A DNA stretch of 26,388 nt from positions 1-26,388 of IMG/VR virus record IMGVR_UViG_3300045999_009103; one strand, 5' to 3'. Source of the DNA: a virus. Numbering within the stretch: position 1 is the stretch's first letter; every line of letters starts with the position of its first letter. Below are positions 1 to 8,032 of the stretch, piece by piece. The position numbers and the translations under genes are program-made. Below the pieces are notes generated by a model. It ran no database searches. It worked only from the letters and a program-made list of their open reading frames with translations, and was not told where the DNA came from.

Positions 1-554
1 TCGGTGCGTTTAATTAAAATAAAACCAGGAGCAACCCCCAAGGAATGCGCAATATCGTTGTTTGTGCCATTGCCCGTATAAGTCACCACATCAAAGAACT
101 TCGCCTGCTTGCGGAAGGTCCAGGAGGCAAAGGTGCCAGTATTAAAATTAGCGTTACCTGTATTATAACCTAGAGAAAAACCGCTGGATGTAAAACTAGT
201 TAGGTCGGTAAGTGAAGTTTGAGCTCCGTCTGTGCGTGTATCTAAACCTTTGCCGACACCTCTCGCTGTATCTACGAGCTCATGCGACGACGAGCTGTTA
301 CGTTGCTTGAACCAAACCAATCCACCGTTGCCACTCAGATCAATCCCATTTGTAATCGTCTGCGTGCTGCCGTTGCCGGTGTAAAGCCAAGTGGAAAATA
401 CGTCCTCCACACCAAGCGCGTTTGCCCATGAGTTATTTCTCTGTCGATCCAGCACATCGTCCAGCTTCCACACGCCACTAAGCTGGTTAAACATGGGCCT
501 GCGAGGAGGCTCGCCACCAATGTATCCGCCAGGGGCAATGGGATTCCGGGCCAT
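1..554 (-). CDS. Tail fibre/adhesin-like protein, DUF7483-type, partial (3' end outside window)
   Basis: The frame is open from an ATG at 554 to the window edge, giving 184 codons with no stop, so the C-terminus is missing. AGGA lies 7 nt upstream of the ATG and supports this start. The N-terminus (MARNPIAPGGYIGGEPPRRP) is followed by LSGVWKLDDV, then the block YTGNGSTQTITNGIDLSGNG, then GLVWFKQRN, a DT-RG motif, GFSLGYN, ASWTFRKQAKFFDVVTYTGN and HSLGVAPGFILIKR. This succession matches my memory of the DUF7483 domain, common in cyanophage tail proteins. It is probably a beta-rich, distal tail or fibre protein involved in receptor contact; that role is inferred. It is the last gene of the fibre cluster in the window and is separated from its upstream neighbour by a hairpin terminator. 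Family assignment is likely; exact function is unknown. Confidence 0.8.
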   Translation of the reverse strand, partial: MARNPIAPGGYIGGEPPRRPMFNQLSGVWKLDDVLDRQRNNSWANALGVEDVFSTWLYTGNGSTQTITNGIDLSGNGGLVWFKQRNSSSSHELVDTARGVGKGLDTRTDGAQTSLTDLTSFTSSGFSLGYNTGNANFNTGTFASWTFRKQAKFFDVVTYTGNGTNNDIAHSLGVAPGFILIKRT

Positions 555-571
555 GGTTTTTCCTAAGTTGT

Positions 572-602
572 AATCAATTATAGACGGCCCCTAAAGGGCC
601 GT
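572..602 (-). terminator. Hairpin terminator between two fibre-region genes, with a TATAAT-like box after it
   Basis: A perfect 7-bp stem (ACGGCCC at 584-590, GGGCCGT at 596-602, 5-nt loop) begins just downstream of the stop codon of the 606-998 gene. On the minus strand it is followed by CTATAATTGATT, which is only moderately T-rich, so termination may be partial. The same stretch contains a perfect TATAAT (577-582). The nearest -35-like hexamer, TTGAGA (604-609), is 21 nt away, which is too far for a standard promoter. A terminator is the better reading; a coupled promoter is only possible. Confidence 0.5.
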
Positions 603-605
603 TTC

Positions 606-998
606 TCAATAAATGTCCAGTGCGCTCACTGTGATTTCACAGTCATTAGCCGCCGATGCATAAGCGCGAAGCTTCTGGCCGTGCTTCAAAATCACTTTGT
701 TCGCCACGAATTCCAGCGATGCATCAGCAGGAATGGTAATGGTCTTCGCCAAATAAAAGCTAGTGGCTTCTCCTTCCACTGTGCCAACTGTCGTCGATGT
801 AGAGCCAGTAGCAGTTACAAACACGCTCACGTCAACGGCACTAGCTCCGTCAGCGTTGGCGCCAAGAATAGACAGCACCACAGAACGATCATCGCTACTG
901 TCCAGCAGACCATCTACGCCGCTAGTCGGATTGAAAATGTCAGTGACGCTATTGGCGCTACTAATCTTGGTGCTTTTTGCTTGGAAACGCTCGGCCAT
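606..998 (-). CDS. Small beta-rich virion protein, function unknown
   Basis: This encodes 130 residues from an ATG at 998 with no clear Shine-Dalgarno sequence. It lies between the 615-residue fibre gene and the hairpin at 584-602. The sequence is rich in Ser, Thr, Ala and Val with alternating hydrophobic residues (VDVSVFVTATGS, then TITIPADASLEFVANKVILK), as in a single beta-sandwich. The segment 'IPADASLEF..NKVILKHGQKLRAYAS' resembles small structural proteins seen among phage tail adhesion genes, but I do not recognise a named family. No signal peptide, membrane segment or Cys-rich motif is visible; there is a single Cys near the C-terminus. Its position suggests a virion component such as a fibre accessory or distal tail protein. 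The 134-residue product of 8859-9263 is similar in size and composition, but I cannot establish homology by eye. Confidence 0.75.
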   Translation of the reverse strand: MAERFQAKSTKISSANSVTDIFNPTSGVDGLLDSSDDRSVVLSILGANADGASAVDVSVFVTATGSTSTTVGTVEGEATSFYLAKTITIPADASLEFVANKVILKHGQKLRAYASAANDCEITVSALDIY

Positions 999-1031
999 GA
1001 TCGTTCGTGTGCTTTGTTTAGTATAAAAGGA

Positions 1032-2879
1032 TTAGCCGAGTGCAACGGCCAAGCCAAGACTTACGCCTCCCGCAGCCGGTGCAGGCACGTTAATCACCAC
1101 GTCAATTTCTTCATTTCCAGCGTCATCTGCAGCGCTAATTTCTGCAATGCCGCTAGGAATGAAATTAATCTTACGGCGAGTGCCAGCACTTACGCCAGTG
1201 ACACTCACTCCCACTCGCGCATTGCTATCCAATGCACCAGTAATGGTCACGCGAGCTTGATCAATGGCAGTCGTGCCGCCACTATTCACAATTTGAATGA
1301 TTTGATCGGCGGTCAAATCTTGCGGTGTGCCACTGACAATAGTACCCTTGACACGCAATGCCGGCATGTGCTCCAGCTTTGCATTGGAAATGCTGTCGTC
1401 TGGAATAGCCAGATCATTCAGCACCGTAAACACCAAAGGATCAGTGTCTAGCGTCGGGTTTTGCGTAGTTTGCACATATTGCTTGCCAGCATTCGTGCTG
1501 CCACTCAATACGAATGCAAAGCTACCAGCTTCTACTTCCGCATTGGAGTTGTAATCAGCAGCGCGAGTGAAGACGGCACTAATGCCAGTAGTACCAGAAG
1601 TGGTCAGCTCATAAATGCCGTTCTGACTAGCCGCAGCCTGATTCTTGAACAACACCCTGGTGCCAGTGGCCGCAACTCCCACACCATCAATGGAGGGAGT
1701 GCCAGTGGCTGTGTAAGTGAATGTCTGGCCGCTAGCTGCATAAGTGCCCACTTGTCCGCTAGTCGTCGCCAGTAGCACGGCCTCCTTGACGACCAAACCT
1801 TGAGCAACACTGTCTACATAGTCTTTTGTTGCAACATCAGTTGATGAAATTGGCGAACCAACGTTGGTAATCTTATATCCATTGAGATTGACATCTTGCG
1901 TGGCGCCAGCAAGAATCAAATCAGAATTGGCATTGATGCTAATGTCATTGGCCACCACGCCAACAGTGATCTTGCTGCTGCCAGCGCGAATGCCACGCAG
2001 TTCAGCTCGATAGTTTCCTGCCACCAGCGAGGAAGCGTTGGCCACAATGCTTTGACCAGCAGTGGCAACATTGGCCACACTATTCAGACCCTGCAGGTTG
2101 CGCAGCGCCACTTGAGCAGTGTTGCCGCCCGTGCCGCCCTGGTTAATCGACAGAGCTGTGGTCAAGCCAGACAGGCTTGTAATGTCAACGTTATCGCCAG
2201 CCTTGGCTGCGCCAAGATTGCTTCGTGCATCCGAGGCCGTGGTGGCATTCGTGCCACCAAGGCCAATGGCGAGCGGCGATGCCGTATTGAGATCATTGAT
2301 GCTGATGCCGCTGGGAACAATGTCAACAGTGACGGAATTACCGCCATCAGCGAGACCTAGTGACACCTTCGCACTACCAGCCTTAAGCGTGCGGAATCGT
2401 AGATCTTGCGTACCATCTCCTAGTGTTGAAACACTGGACAGCACGTTATAAGTGGTGCCGGCGCCTACCAGATTGCTTGCAGTTGAAACTGCATTTGTGC
2501 GAATGGCAAGATCAACGCGGTTGCTTCCAGGATTATCTGTGCCCGAAAGCAGGATAGACGCACCAGGGATGAAATTAATTTCACGCCGCGTGCCAATCGC
2601 AGTACCACCAGAGGAAATAACACTTCGCTGAACAGTGGTATCAGCAACGACAGACAATGTAAGCGTGTTACTGCCGTCGTTATACGACGCATTAATGCCA
2701 GTGCCGCCAGACACCAGCAAATCAATCATGTCCTGAAGGCCTTCCTTCAGATTGGCATAAGTGATACGCTTTGTAATAGAAAGCGAGGGGTTGGTCGTAT
2801 TATCTACAACGACAAACACATCGTCATTGTTGGGCGTTACAAGCTCAACAAGATCCGAAATCAATCGCGTTTGCGCCAT
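1032..2879 (-). CDS. Tail fibre protein (615 aa) with repeated beta modules
   Basis: The 615 residues have hallmarks of trimeric phage tail fibres: 'GLGGTNATTASDARSNLGAA' at about 206-225, a second 'INQGGTGGNTAQVALRNL' at about 245-262, and 'NLNGYKITNVGSP' followed by 'DVATKDYVDS' at about 331-357, a motif frequent in fibre shafts. The region at about 365-485 (SIDGV, RVLFKNQ, QNGIYELT, RAADYNSN, AGSFAFVLSG) matches a module found in many phage fibres. The protein is partly built from duplicated pieces: AGTRRKINFIPSG at about 565-577 repeats IGTRREINFIPGA at about 95-107, and two related 'KAGSAKVSLG / RAGSSKITVG' blocks lie at about 166-175 and 298-307. The N-terminus (SDLVELVTPNNDDVFVVVD) is probably the virion-attachment end. 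The gene starts at ATG 2879 without a recognisable Shine-Dalgarno sequence. Receptor binding is inferred. Confidence 0.88.
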   Translation of the reverse strand: MAQTRLISDLVELVTPNNDDVFVVVDNTTNPSLSITKRITYANLKEGLQDMIDLLVSGGTGINASYNDGSNTLTLSVVADTTVQRSVISSGGTAIGTRREINFIPGASILLSGTDNPGSNRVDLAIRTNAVSTASNLVGAGTTYNVLSSVSTLGDGTQDLRFRTLKAGSAKVSLGLADGGNSVTVDIVPSGISINDLNTASPLAIGLGGTNATTASDARSNLGAAKAGDNVDITSLSGLTTALSINQGGTGGNTAQVALRNLQGLNSVANVATAGQSIVANASSLVAGNYRAELRGIRAGSSKITVGVVANDISINANSDLILAGATQDVNLNGYKITNVGSPISSTDVATKDYVDSVAQGLVVKEAVLLATTSGQVGTYAASGQTFTYTATGTPSIDGVGVAATGTRVLFKNQAAASQNGIYELTTSGTTGISAVFTRAADYNSNAEVEAGSFAFVLSGSTNAGKQYVQTTQNPTLDTDPLVFTVLNDLAIPDDSISNAKLEHMPALRVKGTIVSGTPQDLTADQIIQIVNSGGTTAIDQARVTITGALDSNARVGVSVTGVSAGTRRKINFIPSGIAEISAADDAGNEEIDVVINVPAPAAGGVSLGLAVALG

Positions 2880-2882
2880 GGA

Positions 2883-3692
2883 TCAGGAAGCCCCGCTAAC
2901 TTTAATTTCCTTGAATACTGGTATCGTAGCACTATTGCTAGACTCCCTCGTCCAAAAGAATGGCCTCAAGGTTGCAGTGGTGCCACTGAATGCATATATC
3001 GCAGCATTGTTTCTGTAAAGGTCCACTGCGCCACTGAGTCCATTGCGTCGCATCTCAAAAATGTCATCGCTCTTGAGGTAGACAGGGCCTCCACTTACCG
3101 TGATATCAATGCCGCTACTTGCCAGCGCATTGGCTCTTGTTGACGCCAGTTGAATCTTATCTGCACCGGATGGAATCACGTAATAAGTGACACCACTCTG
3201 CAATGGAGTGGGGGTTGATCCGCTATAAATAACAACAGCATCACCAACTGCGTAACCATGCCCTGAAATCGTCAGAGTATCGAAACCAATATCAGTAGAC
3301 GTGCTGACTTTGTTTTTGACGACTGAAGCAATGGTGTTACCAGCACAGCACACATTTACCTTCTGTCCATCACTGGTGCTTTCTGCGAAGCTAACTGAAT
3401 AGATGCCGTAGTTTGCACCATTGTCTCGAATCTCGTTCGCAGCAGTCCACGTGGAAACCGTCGAAATATTTGCAGACGTAGCCAGTCCGATGGCTGTAGT
3501 GCCAACGGCATTTCCGCTGACGGTCACATCAAACAATGCAGGTTCAATCTTGAAACTGAACCTGCCATTGCGCGGCTCCTGCGAGGGATTTTGAAAGATC
3601 TGAGTGCCAATGCAGAATGCATAGGCGCGATCTTCTTGCTCCACGGGGAGACCGCTTGGAGACGTGTTAATAATAGAACTGCCGTTTGCCAT
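2883..3692 (-). CDS. Tail/baseplate structural protein with an adhesin-type beta module
   Basis: This encodes 269 residues. The N-terminus (SIINTSPSGLPVEQEDRAYA) is followed by a beta-rich domain at about 43-130. A recognisable module at about 132-200 has the pattern 'HGYAVGDAVVIYSG ... LQSGVTYYVIPSG..KIQLA'. Repeats of this kind are common in phage tail fibre and baseplate proteins. The C-terminal part contains 'GLSGAVDLYRNNAAIYAFSG' and 'TLRPFFWTRE', suggesting another beta domain. A related YYIV module appears near the C-terminus of the adjacent 694-residue protein, so the two may share ancestry for that piece. The gene starts at ATG 3692, 9 nt after its upstream neighbour ends, and stops 3 nt before the fibre gene starts, so all are probably co-transcribed. 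A virion role is well supported by context; the precise position in the tail is unknown. Confidence 0.8.
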   Translation of the reverse strand: MANGSSIINTSPSGLPVEQEDRAYAFCIGTQIFQNPSQEPRNGRFSFKIEPALFDVTVSGNAVGTTAIGLATSANISTVSTWTAANEIRDNGANYGIYSVSFAESTSDGQKVNVCCAGNTIASVVKNKVSTSTDIGFDTLTISGHGYAVGDAVVIYSGSTPTPLQSGVTYYVIPSGADKIQLASTRANALASSGIDITVSGGPVYLKSDDIFEMRRNGLSGAVDLYRNNAAIYAFSGTTATLRPFFWTRESSNSATIPVFKEIKVSGAS

Positions 3693-3701
3693 GCTTTTGC
3701 T

Positions 3702-5786
3702 CTATCGCAGCCCGTAGTTCAAGAACACTCGCGTTTCGGGCGCTGGGCTAACCACATTATACGTGTTTGTCGTGGTCGAGTTATAGAGCTTCATCCATTG
3801 AGCATCTTTCTCCGCCAGTGAATAAGGTAGCAAAGCATCATCCACTCGACGTGCTGCAAATACCACTGCACCTTGATCAATGGGGCGTGCGCGAGAAGCG
3901 ATTGCTTGGTTGATCACCAAGTCGTAATAAGCAGTACCGAATGTTCCGGCGGCAATGCCAACTCCAGAGAAGCCTGTGAAAACCGCGCCTCCGCGAGATG
4001 TGCTGACGCGAATAGTGCTCACTCCTGGAGTGGCAACAATGTAATAAGTGGTGAGACCAATGACAAAGCGGAAGCCGGTCTCAAGTGTGTGTTTGCGATT
4101 AAGTGTCAGCGTGCCGTCGCCGGCAATATTTGTGATTTCGTAATTCTCGTTGACAATGGGGAAATCAAACTTACTGTCATATTCAGTTGTGATCGCTTCC
4201 CTTACTAAATCATAAATCTTAGTTAGCTCAATACGCTCTGGCTTATTGGCAGCCATGAAGAAGGTGCCAAGCTTTTTGCCAGACACTGTTTGCTTGATGA
4301 CAAAGTTACCTTCCAGCGTGCCCATATCAGTAGTGTCGTATTGATCTTCCACTGAAATAGGCAGCCCTTCTGGCAGTTCAGTAAGCAATGTAATTACATT
4401 GCCATTTTCATCAATTCCTTGCAATATTGATTCTGTGAGGCCATACCCACCTTCGCTACCGCTGGGAAGTGTGCCATTGATGTGGCCCACCTCCTCGTCC
4501 ATCGAACCAAACTCTGGATCACGAATAATCGCAAGCTCGGTCCGATAGTTGCTCATTACGTCCAAAGACTTCGGAAGTCCTTGTAACGTGTTAAGAATGC
4601 GTCCAGGAGCAAAGTCTTTTGCGCGCAGAGCAAACAATGGGAAATAATGAGCGGCTTCAGATCCGCCCAGCACTGGACCAATGTCTCTTCCCTCGGAAAG
4701 ATCAGCGGCGTGCATGTCCGCCTTTTCGCTTTCCCCTCCATCAATCTGGAGGCTCAGTCCATACTTGATGATGTACTGAGGCTCGACGAGGTAGCCGCTG
4801 TTGCTGATTTCAATGGTAAATGGCAGTGCGGGCGTACCAAGGCTTGGCGCATTCAGGCTGTCAGGGATGAGCAGCTCGTGCATCAACACCCAACGACCTC
4901 TAGGAGTTTTGGAAACTGTTACAGGAAGGTCTGTCGCTTCATCTACAACAAAGGCATAGAAACGGGCTGAACTGGCGCCGTACCAGCCCCATTCCACCAA
5001 GTACATGCAGTTCTTGGTGAAATCAATTGAGGCATTGCTGCTGCCTGAGCCATCAAGCTTGTCACCATTAAATAGGCTACGCGGGACGATGGTCTCCTTA
5101 GGGAGACCATCGCCTGATGAACGACGATGGACAATGCGGAAATTGTCACCACTGCCATCAGCGACTGCCTGAAAGAAGAAGCCATCCAGGGTGTCACCAA
5201 TGCCCCATAGCTTTTCACATGCAGGCAATTCTGCCAAGCTCATCTGCAGACATACAGATGAGCGGATAACACGACCTGTTTGGTAACGGAAGCGCTTCTT
5301 GGTGCTAATCCTTACGCGCTGAAAACCGCCGCCTGCCTTGGCGAGTTCAATGCGAACAGCGCGTCGAGCAGCATCGTGCTGAATGTAGCCAGTAGGCAAC
5401 GGGCTATACTCTACCAGTACGTCTTGAAGTTGACTCCATTTAGCACTCTCTAGATCATCTTCGCCAGTTTCATTCAGTCCTTGAATTTCACTAACGTAAA
5501 TGTCTTCGCGGAGATCGTAATCATCCGTGTAATTAAACAGACTAAGGCTTTTTTCAACTCTTGGGTTGCCGAATAAATCGCCTCTAATTTCAGTGGGCTT
5601 TTCTTTGTAAAAGCTTACCGGCATATCTCCGCCGAATCGCGGCAGAACGACGGGGATACCGGATGCTCCCACCTTTTGCCCAAGTGGGAAATCACCAGCC
5701 TCTTGGAGAACTGTGCCTGCGTTAGCGCCGCTTGCAACGACAATATGTCGTTGCCCCACTTCATGGGGAAGCTGGTAATAAGCCAT
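3702..5786 (-). CDS. Large tail structural protein (694 aa), paralogue of the upstream 516-aa protein
   Basis: This protein shares an ordered set of motifs with the product of 5798-7348: GNPRV (about 73-77), YQTGR (168-172), IVPRSLFNGDKLDG (233-246), GWYGASSAR (267-275), LGTPALP (316-322) and IDGG (348-351). The central core resembles a beta-sandwich region I recall from many marine phage structural proteins (Y-Q-G, N-DKLDG, W-G motifs). It may fold like a carbohydrate-binding jelly roll, which is inference. The C-terminal half (about 400-694) is longer than in the paralogue and includes a 'TYYIVATPGVSTIRVST' module. The start at ATG 5786 has no obvious Shine-Dalgarno sequence. A 9-bp hairpin lies 32 nt into the gene and an 11-bp hairpin lies just before the FNGDKLDG codons. 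It is likely part of the distal tail and involved in host recognition. Confidence 0.8.
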   Translation of the reverse strand: MAYYQLPHEVGQRHIVVASGANAGTVLQEAGDFPLGQKVGASGIPVVLPRFGGDMPVSFYKEKPTEIRGDLFGNPRVEKSLSLFNYTDDYDLREDIYVSEIQGLNETGEDDLESAKWSQLQDVLVEYSPLPTGYIQHDAARRAVRIELAKAGGGFQRVRISTKKRFRYQTGRVIRSSVCLQMSLAELPACEKLWGIGDTLDGFFFQAVADGSGDNFRIVHRRSSGDGLPKETIVPRSLFNGDKLDGSGSSNASIDFTKNCMYLVEWGWYGASSARFYAFVVDEATDLPVTVSKTPRGRWVLMHELLIPDSLNAPSLGTPALPFTIEISNSGYLVEPQYIIKYGLSLQIDGGESEKADMHAADLSEGRDIGPVLGGSEAAHYFPLFALRAKDFAPGRILNTLQGLPKSLDVMSNYRTELAIIRDPEFGSMDEEVGHINGTLPSGSEGGYGLTESILQGIDENGNVITLLTELPEGLPISVEDQYDTTDMGTLEGNFVIKQTVSGKKLGTFFMAANKPERIELTKIYDLVREAITTEYDSKFDFPIVNENYEITNIAGDGTLTLNRKHTLETGFRFVIGLTTYYIVATPGVSTIRVSTSRGGAVFTGFSGVGIAAGTFGTAYYDLVINQAIASRARPIDQGAVVFAARRVDDALLPYSLAEKDAQWMKLYNSTTTNTYNVVSPAPETRVFLNYGLR
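5087..5112 (-). repeat. Perfect 11-bp inverted repeat inside the 694-aa gene
   Basis: CGATGGTCTCC (5087-5097) and GGAGACCATCG (5102-5112) flank a 4-nt loop. The repeat covers the codons for GDGLPKETI, immediately before the conserved IVPRS-FNGDKLDG motif. No T-run follows on the minus strand, so it is not an intrinsic terminator. Its role, if any, is unknown. Confidence 0.9.
5734..5754 (-). repeat. Perfect 9-bp inverted repeat near the start of the 694-aa gene
   Basis: GCAACGACA (5734-5742) and TGTCGTTGC (5746-5754) flank a 3-nt loop, 32 nt into the coding sequence of the gene that starts at 5786. It could form a tight RNA hairpin close to the ribosome entry region. Function is not established. 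Confidence 0.9.
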
Positions 5787-5797
5787 CGTTTTTTAGA

Positions 5798-7348
5798 TTA
5801 GCGTTCGCCCCAAGTGATGGAGCCAGCAACAGTGTTGCCACTATCGGCAACGGATTGAGCGGTCAGCACCAGTACGTCTCCGCTTTCTCCGGTGCTATTG
5901 GAAATTGGACGAGTGAGGAATTCGCGGTTATAACGGAAGATTTCCTCAAGGATGATGTTTTGACCATCGTCATCGCCCGTAAAGAACGTCGCTACGGGCT
6001 CACCACCAGTAACGCCAGTAGCAGTGGTGTTGTATTCAATGGCCGACAGCGCAGAGGTGGACGTAAAAGCCCCAGATGCTGTAACTGGATTGATGGTGCT
6101 GCCGCTGATAATTAGCGATGTGGGGTTCTTAATGAGCGCAAACTTAGCTCGGTATTGCGAGGAAAGATTGGCCATCAATGGCACAACGCGCATAATGTTT
6201 TGCTTGCTGTTGCCGTCATCGTTCGTGATATTTTCCTTGCAACGAATAGTCAGCAATGGACGAACTACGCCAGGGTTGATGCTGGCGGCGGCACTCTCTT
6301 CGGAGAAAACGTCGTATTTGCTTGCGTCGCCGCCATCAATTTCAGCTTTGGTACCATACACCTTCAAGTAGACAGCCTGCGCCAAGTTGCCAGTTTTTGT
6401 CACCTCAAAGGTCATGGGCAGATTGGGATTGCCCAGACTTGGGAACGGAATGCGGTCGCAAGTATTCAACTGATGGATGGTCACCCATCGAGCATTCTTT
6501 GCAACGGCACCTGCAGGCAGATTTTCGTCCACAGGCACATATGCCATCAAACGTGCAGCAGAGCCGCCATACCATCCCATCATGATGCGGAACATCGTGA
6601 CGTTAGACAGGCTTAGCGTATGAACGCTAGGAGCAGTGCCATCAAGCTTGTCGCCATTAAAGGCGCTGCGAGGAACAATCTCTTCTAATACAGAAGGATC
6701 AGACGGAAGCAGGCGATAACGATGGTCGTGGTAAAGACTGCTGGGATCGTTGATTGTGTAGTCAGTGCTGCCTACTGGAGCGCCGTGGTTTTGCGGAGAT
6801 TCGCCTGAATTAGTCCGACGAACAAAATAAAGATTGCTGCCAATAATGCGAATAATATAACCATTGCTGCCATCAAAAATTCCAAATTCAATGGTGGCAT
6901 TCGTGTCCTTCAGCATGCTGACGCCAAAGCTCACGTCAGTAATTCGGCCAGTCTGATACGGAAATACCAAACGGCTTTGCATCCGAGCAACAGTGCTGTT
7001 CGGAGCATTGGTATTAATCAGCAACTGGGCGCCGCTTTCCTGGGGAAGGTGCGTGACGCTGGAATAATCGGGAGTGCCAGTCGGATCAGCCGTCAGCTTC
7101 CACGCTTTTGGATCGATGGCAAGAATATTTGTGCTGTCCCAAAGCTGCAGACTACTCTGCACTCGAGGATTGCCAAGCAAATCATCATGCACCTCAGAAG
7201 GCGCACTTAGATTGTCAAGAATGGGAACCGGCGATTGGTCGCTCGCAATTACAACGGGCAGCGAGTTGGCCATTGTGGCCTGACCCGCTTGAATCGGTTC
7301 AGTTCGGCCAACCGTAACTACCTGTTTACCTTCTTCAATGTCAGGCAT
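5798..7348 (-). CDS. Tail structural protein (516 aa), paralogue of the downstream 694-aa protein
   Basis: The ordered motifs are GNPRV (59-63), YQTGR (131-135), IVPRSAFNGDKLDG (224-237), GWYGGSAAR (258-266), LGNPNLP (305-311) and IDGG (337-340), all matched in the next gene. The N-terminus contains ANSLPVVIASDQSPVPILDN, a segment of a type widespread in phage tail proteins. After the shared core, the C-terminal part (about 370-516) carries a shared 'PLLTIRCKENI...YRAKFALIKNP' block and then a beta-rich tail ending GSITWGER. The start at ATG 7348 is supported by AAGGA about 5 nt upstream. The two paralogues lie 11 nt apart and probably form neighbouring or alternative parts of the distal tail. 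Enzymatic motifs are not visible. Host-surface binding is inferred from context. Confidence 0.8.
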   Translation of the reverse strand: MPDIEEGKQVVTVGRTEPIQAGQATMANSLPVVIASDQSPVPILDNLSAPSEVHDDLLGNPRVQSSLQLWDSTNILAIDPKAWKLTADPTGTPDYSSVTHLPQESGAQLLINTNAPNSTVARMQSRLVFPYQTGRITDVSFGVSMLKDTNATIEFGIFDGSNGYIIRIIGSNLYFVRRTNSGESPQNHGAPVGSTDYTINDPSSLYHDHRYRLLPSDPSVLEEIVPRSAFNGDKLDGTAPSVHTLSLSNVTMFRIMMGWYGGSAARLMAYVPVDENLPAGAVAKNARWVTIHQLNTCDRIPFPSLGNPNLPMTFEVTKTGNLAQAVYLKVYGTKAEIDGGDASKYDVFSEESAAASINPGVVRPLLTIRCKENITNDDGNSKQNIMRVVPLMANLSSQYRAKFALIKNPTSLIISGSTINPVTASGAFTSTSALSAIEYNTTATGVTGGEPVATFFTGDDDGQNIILEEIFRYNREFLTRPISNSTGESGDVLVLTAQSVADSGNTVAGSITWGER

Positions 7349-7354
7349 TGTTCC

Positions 7355-8032
7355 TTAGATCGATGTAATGCGAGGCTTAACCTGCAGTGTTCCTAATACA
7401 ATCGTATCCTCTTTAAGCACCTTTAGAGTGCCACCAGAAGCAACAGAACTGAACAGGGGCGCACCGCCACTTGGCACCACTTCAAACACAGTGTTAGAAA
7501 CAATGCTCAAAGTATTGGCAGTGTAAGTGAGATTGTAGCCAGAAACGCTAGTTGCAGAAAGGCGAACAATGTCAGTGGGCGTAAGATTATGATTGCCACT
7601 GGTTGTCACGCGCATACGATACGTGCCAAGTCCAGCGTCCACCACTGAGCCCTGCGTAACAGACGCAATCCCATTACCTTCGTCAACGTAATAAAGCTCT
7701 TTTAAATCCCACAGGTAGAGGGCTCCAATGTCCGCTGGATCCGCCGCCTGCCTACCCACGTCATACGTGATACTGCGCTCACCGTAACCACTGGCAATAT
7801 TGCGCCTAAGCGCTTCCGTTTGAGTGGATGTAAGTGCCAGCTTTAAATGGCCGACAGTGGAAAGCTTCGTGATTCCAAATGTATCGATAACGTTGCCGCC
7901 AAAGGTTTCCTTGATTTGAGCGACAAGTTCCGAATTGGTAAAATTTCGCGGTGTGCCAACTGGCTTCTGGAAAGCAAGATACAGCTCGTCAAAGCTGTCT
8001 CCCTCGCGAACTGTGACGTTAATGCTTTCCAT
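7355..8032 (-). CDS. Baseplate/fibre-base protein, BppU-N-like start
   Basis: The protein has 225 residues. The N-terminal block (SINVTVREGDSFDELYLAFQ, then SELVAQIKETFGGNVIDTF) resembles the N-terminal domain of upper baseplate proteins such as BppU, which anchors receptor-binding modules to the tail tip. The typical features are a GD near the start, an aromatic-hydrophobic strand and 'AQIK' followed by a short strand. Residues about 100-125 carry 'LYLWDLKELYYVDEGNG', and residues about 126-200 form a beta module (NHNLTPTDIVRLSATSVSGY, then NTVFEVVPSG) like those in other fibre-region proteins here. Its ATG overlaps the upstream stop codon (TAATG at 8030-8034), implying translational coupling to the coiled-coil protein. 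The family link is by pattern only; a role as a baseplate adaptor is a reasonable guess. Confidence 0.75.
   Translation of the reverse strand: MESINVTVREGDSFDELYLAFQKPVGTPRNFTNSELVAQIKETFGGNVIDTFGITKLSTVGHLKLALTSTQTEALRRNIASGYGERSITYDVGRQAADPADIGALYLWDLKELYYVDEGNGIASVTQGSVVDAGLGTYRMRVTTSGNHNLTPTDIVRLSATSVSGYNLTYTANTLSIVSNTVFEVVPSGGAPLFSSVASGGTLKVLKEDTIVLGTLQVKPRITSI

Noticed and set aside
577-609. Minus-strand promoter made of TTGAGA and TATAAT before the DUF7483-like gene
   Set aside because: The 21-nt spacing is too long for a standard sigma-70-type promoter, and the hairpin falls in the spacer. I kept it only as a side note to the terminator.
681-1451. 256-codon open frame on the plus strand
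   Set aside because: It runs antisense to the 606-998 gene and the fibre gene across their boundary, has no ribosome site, and gives a Cys/His/Arg-rich product typical of an antisense shadow.
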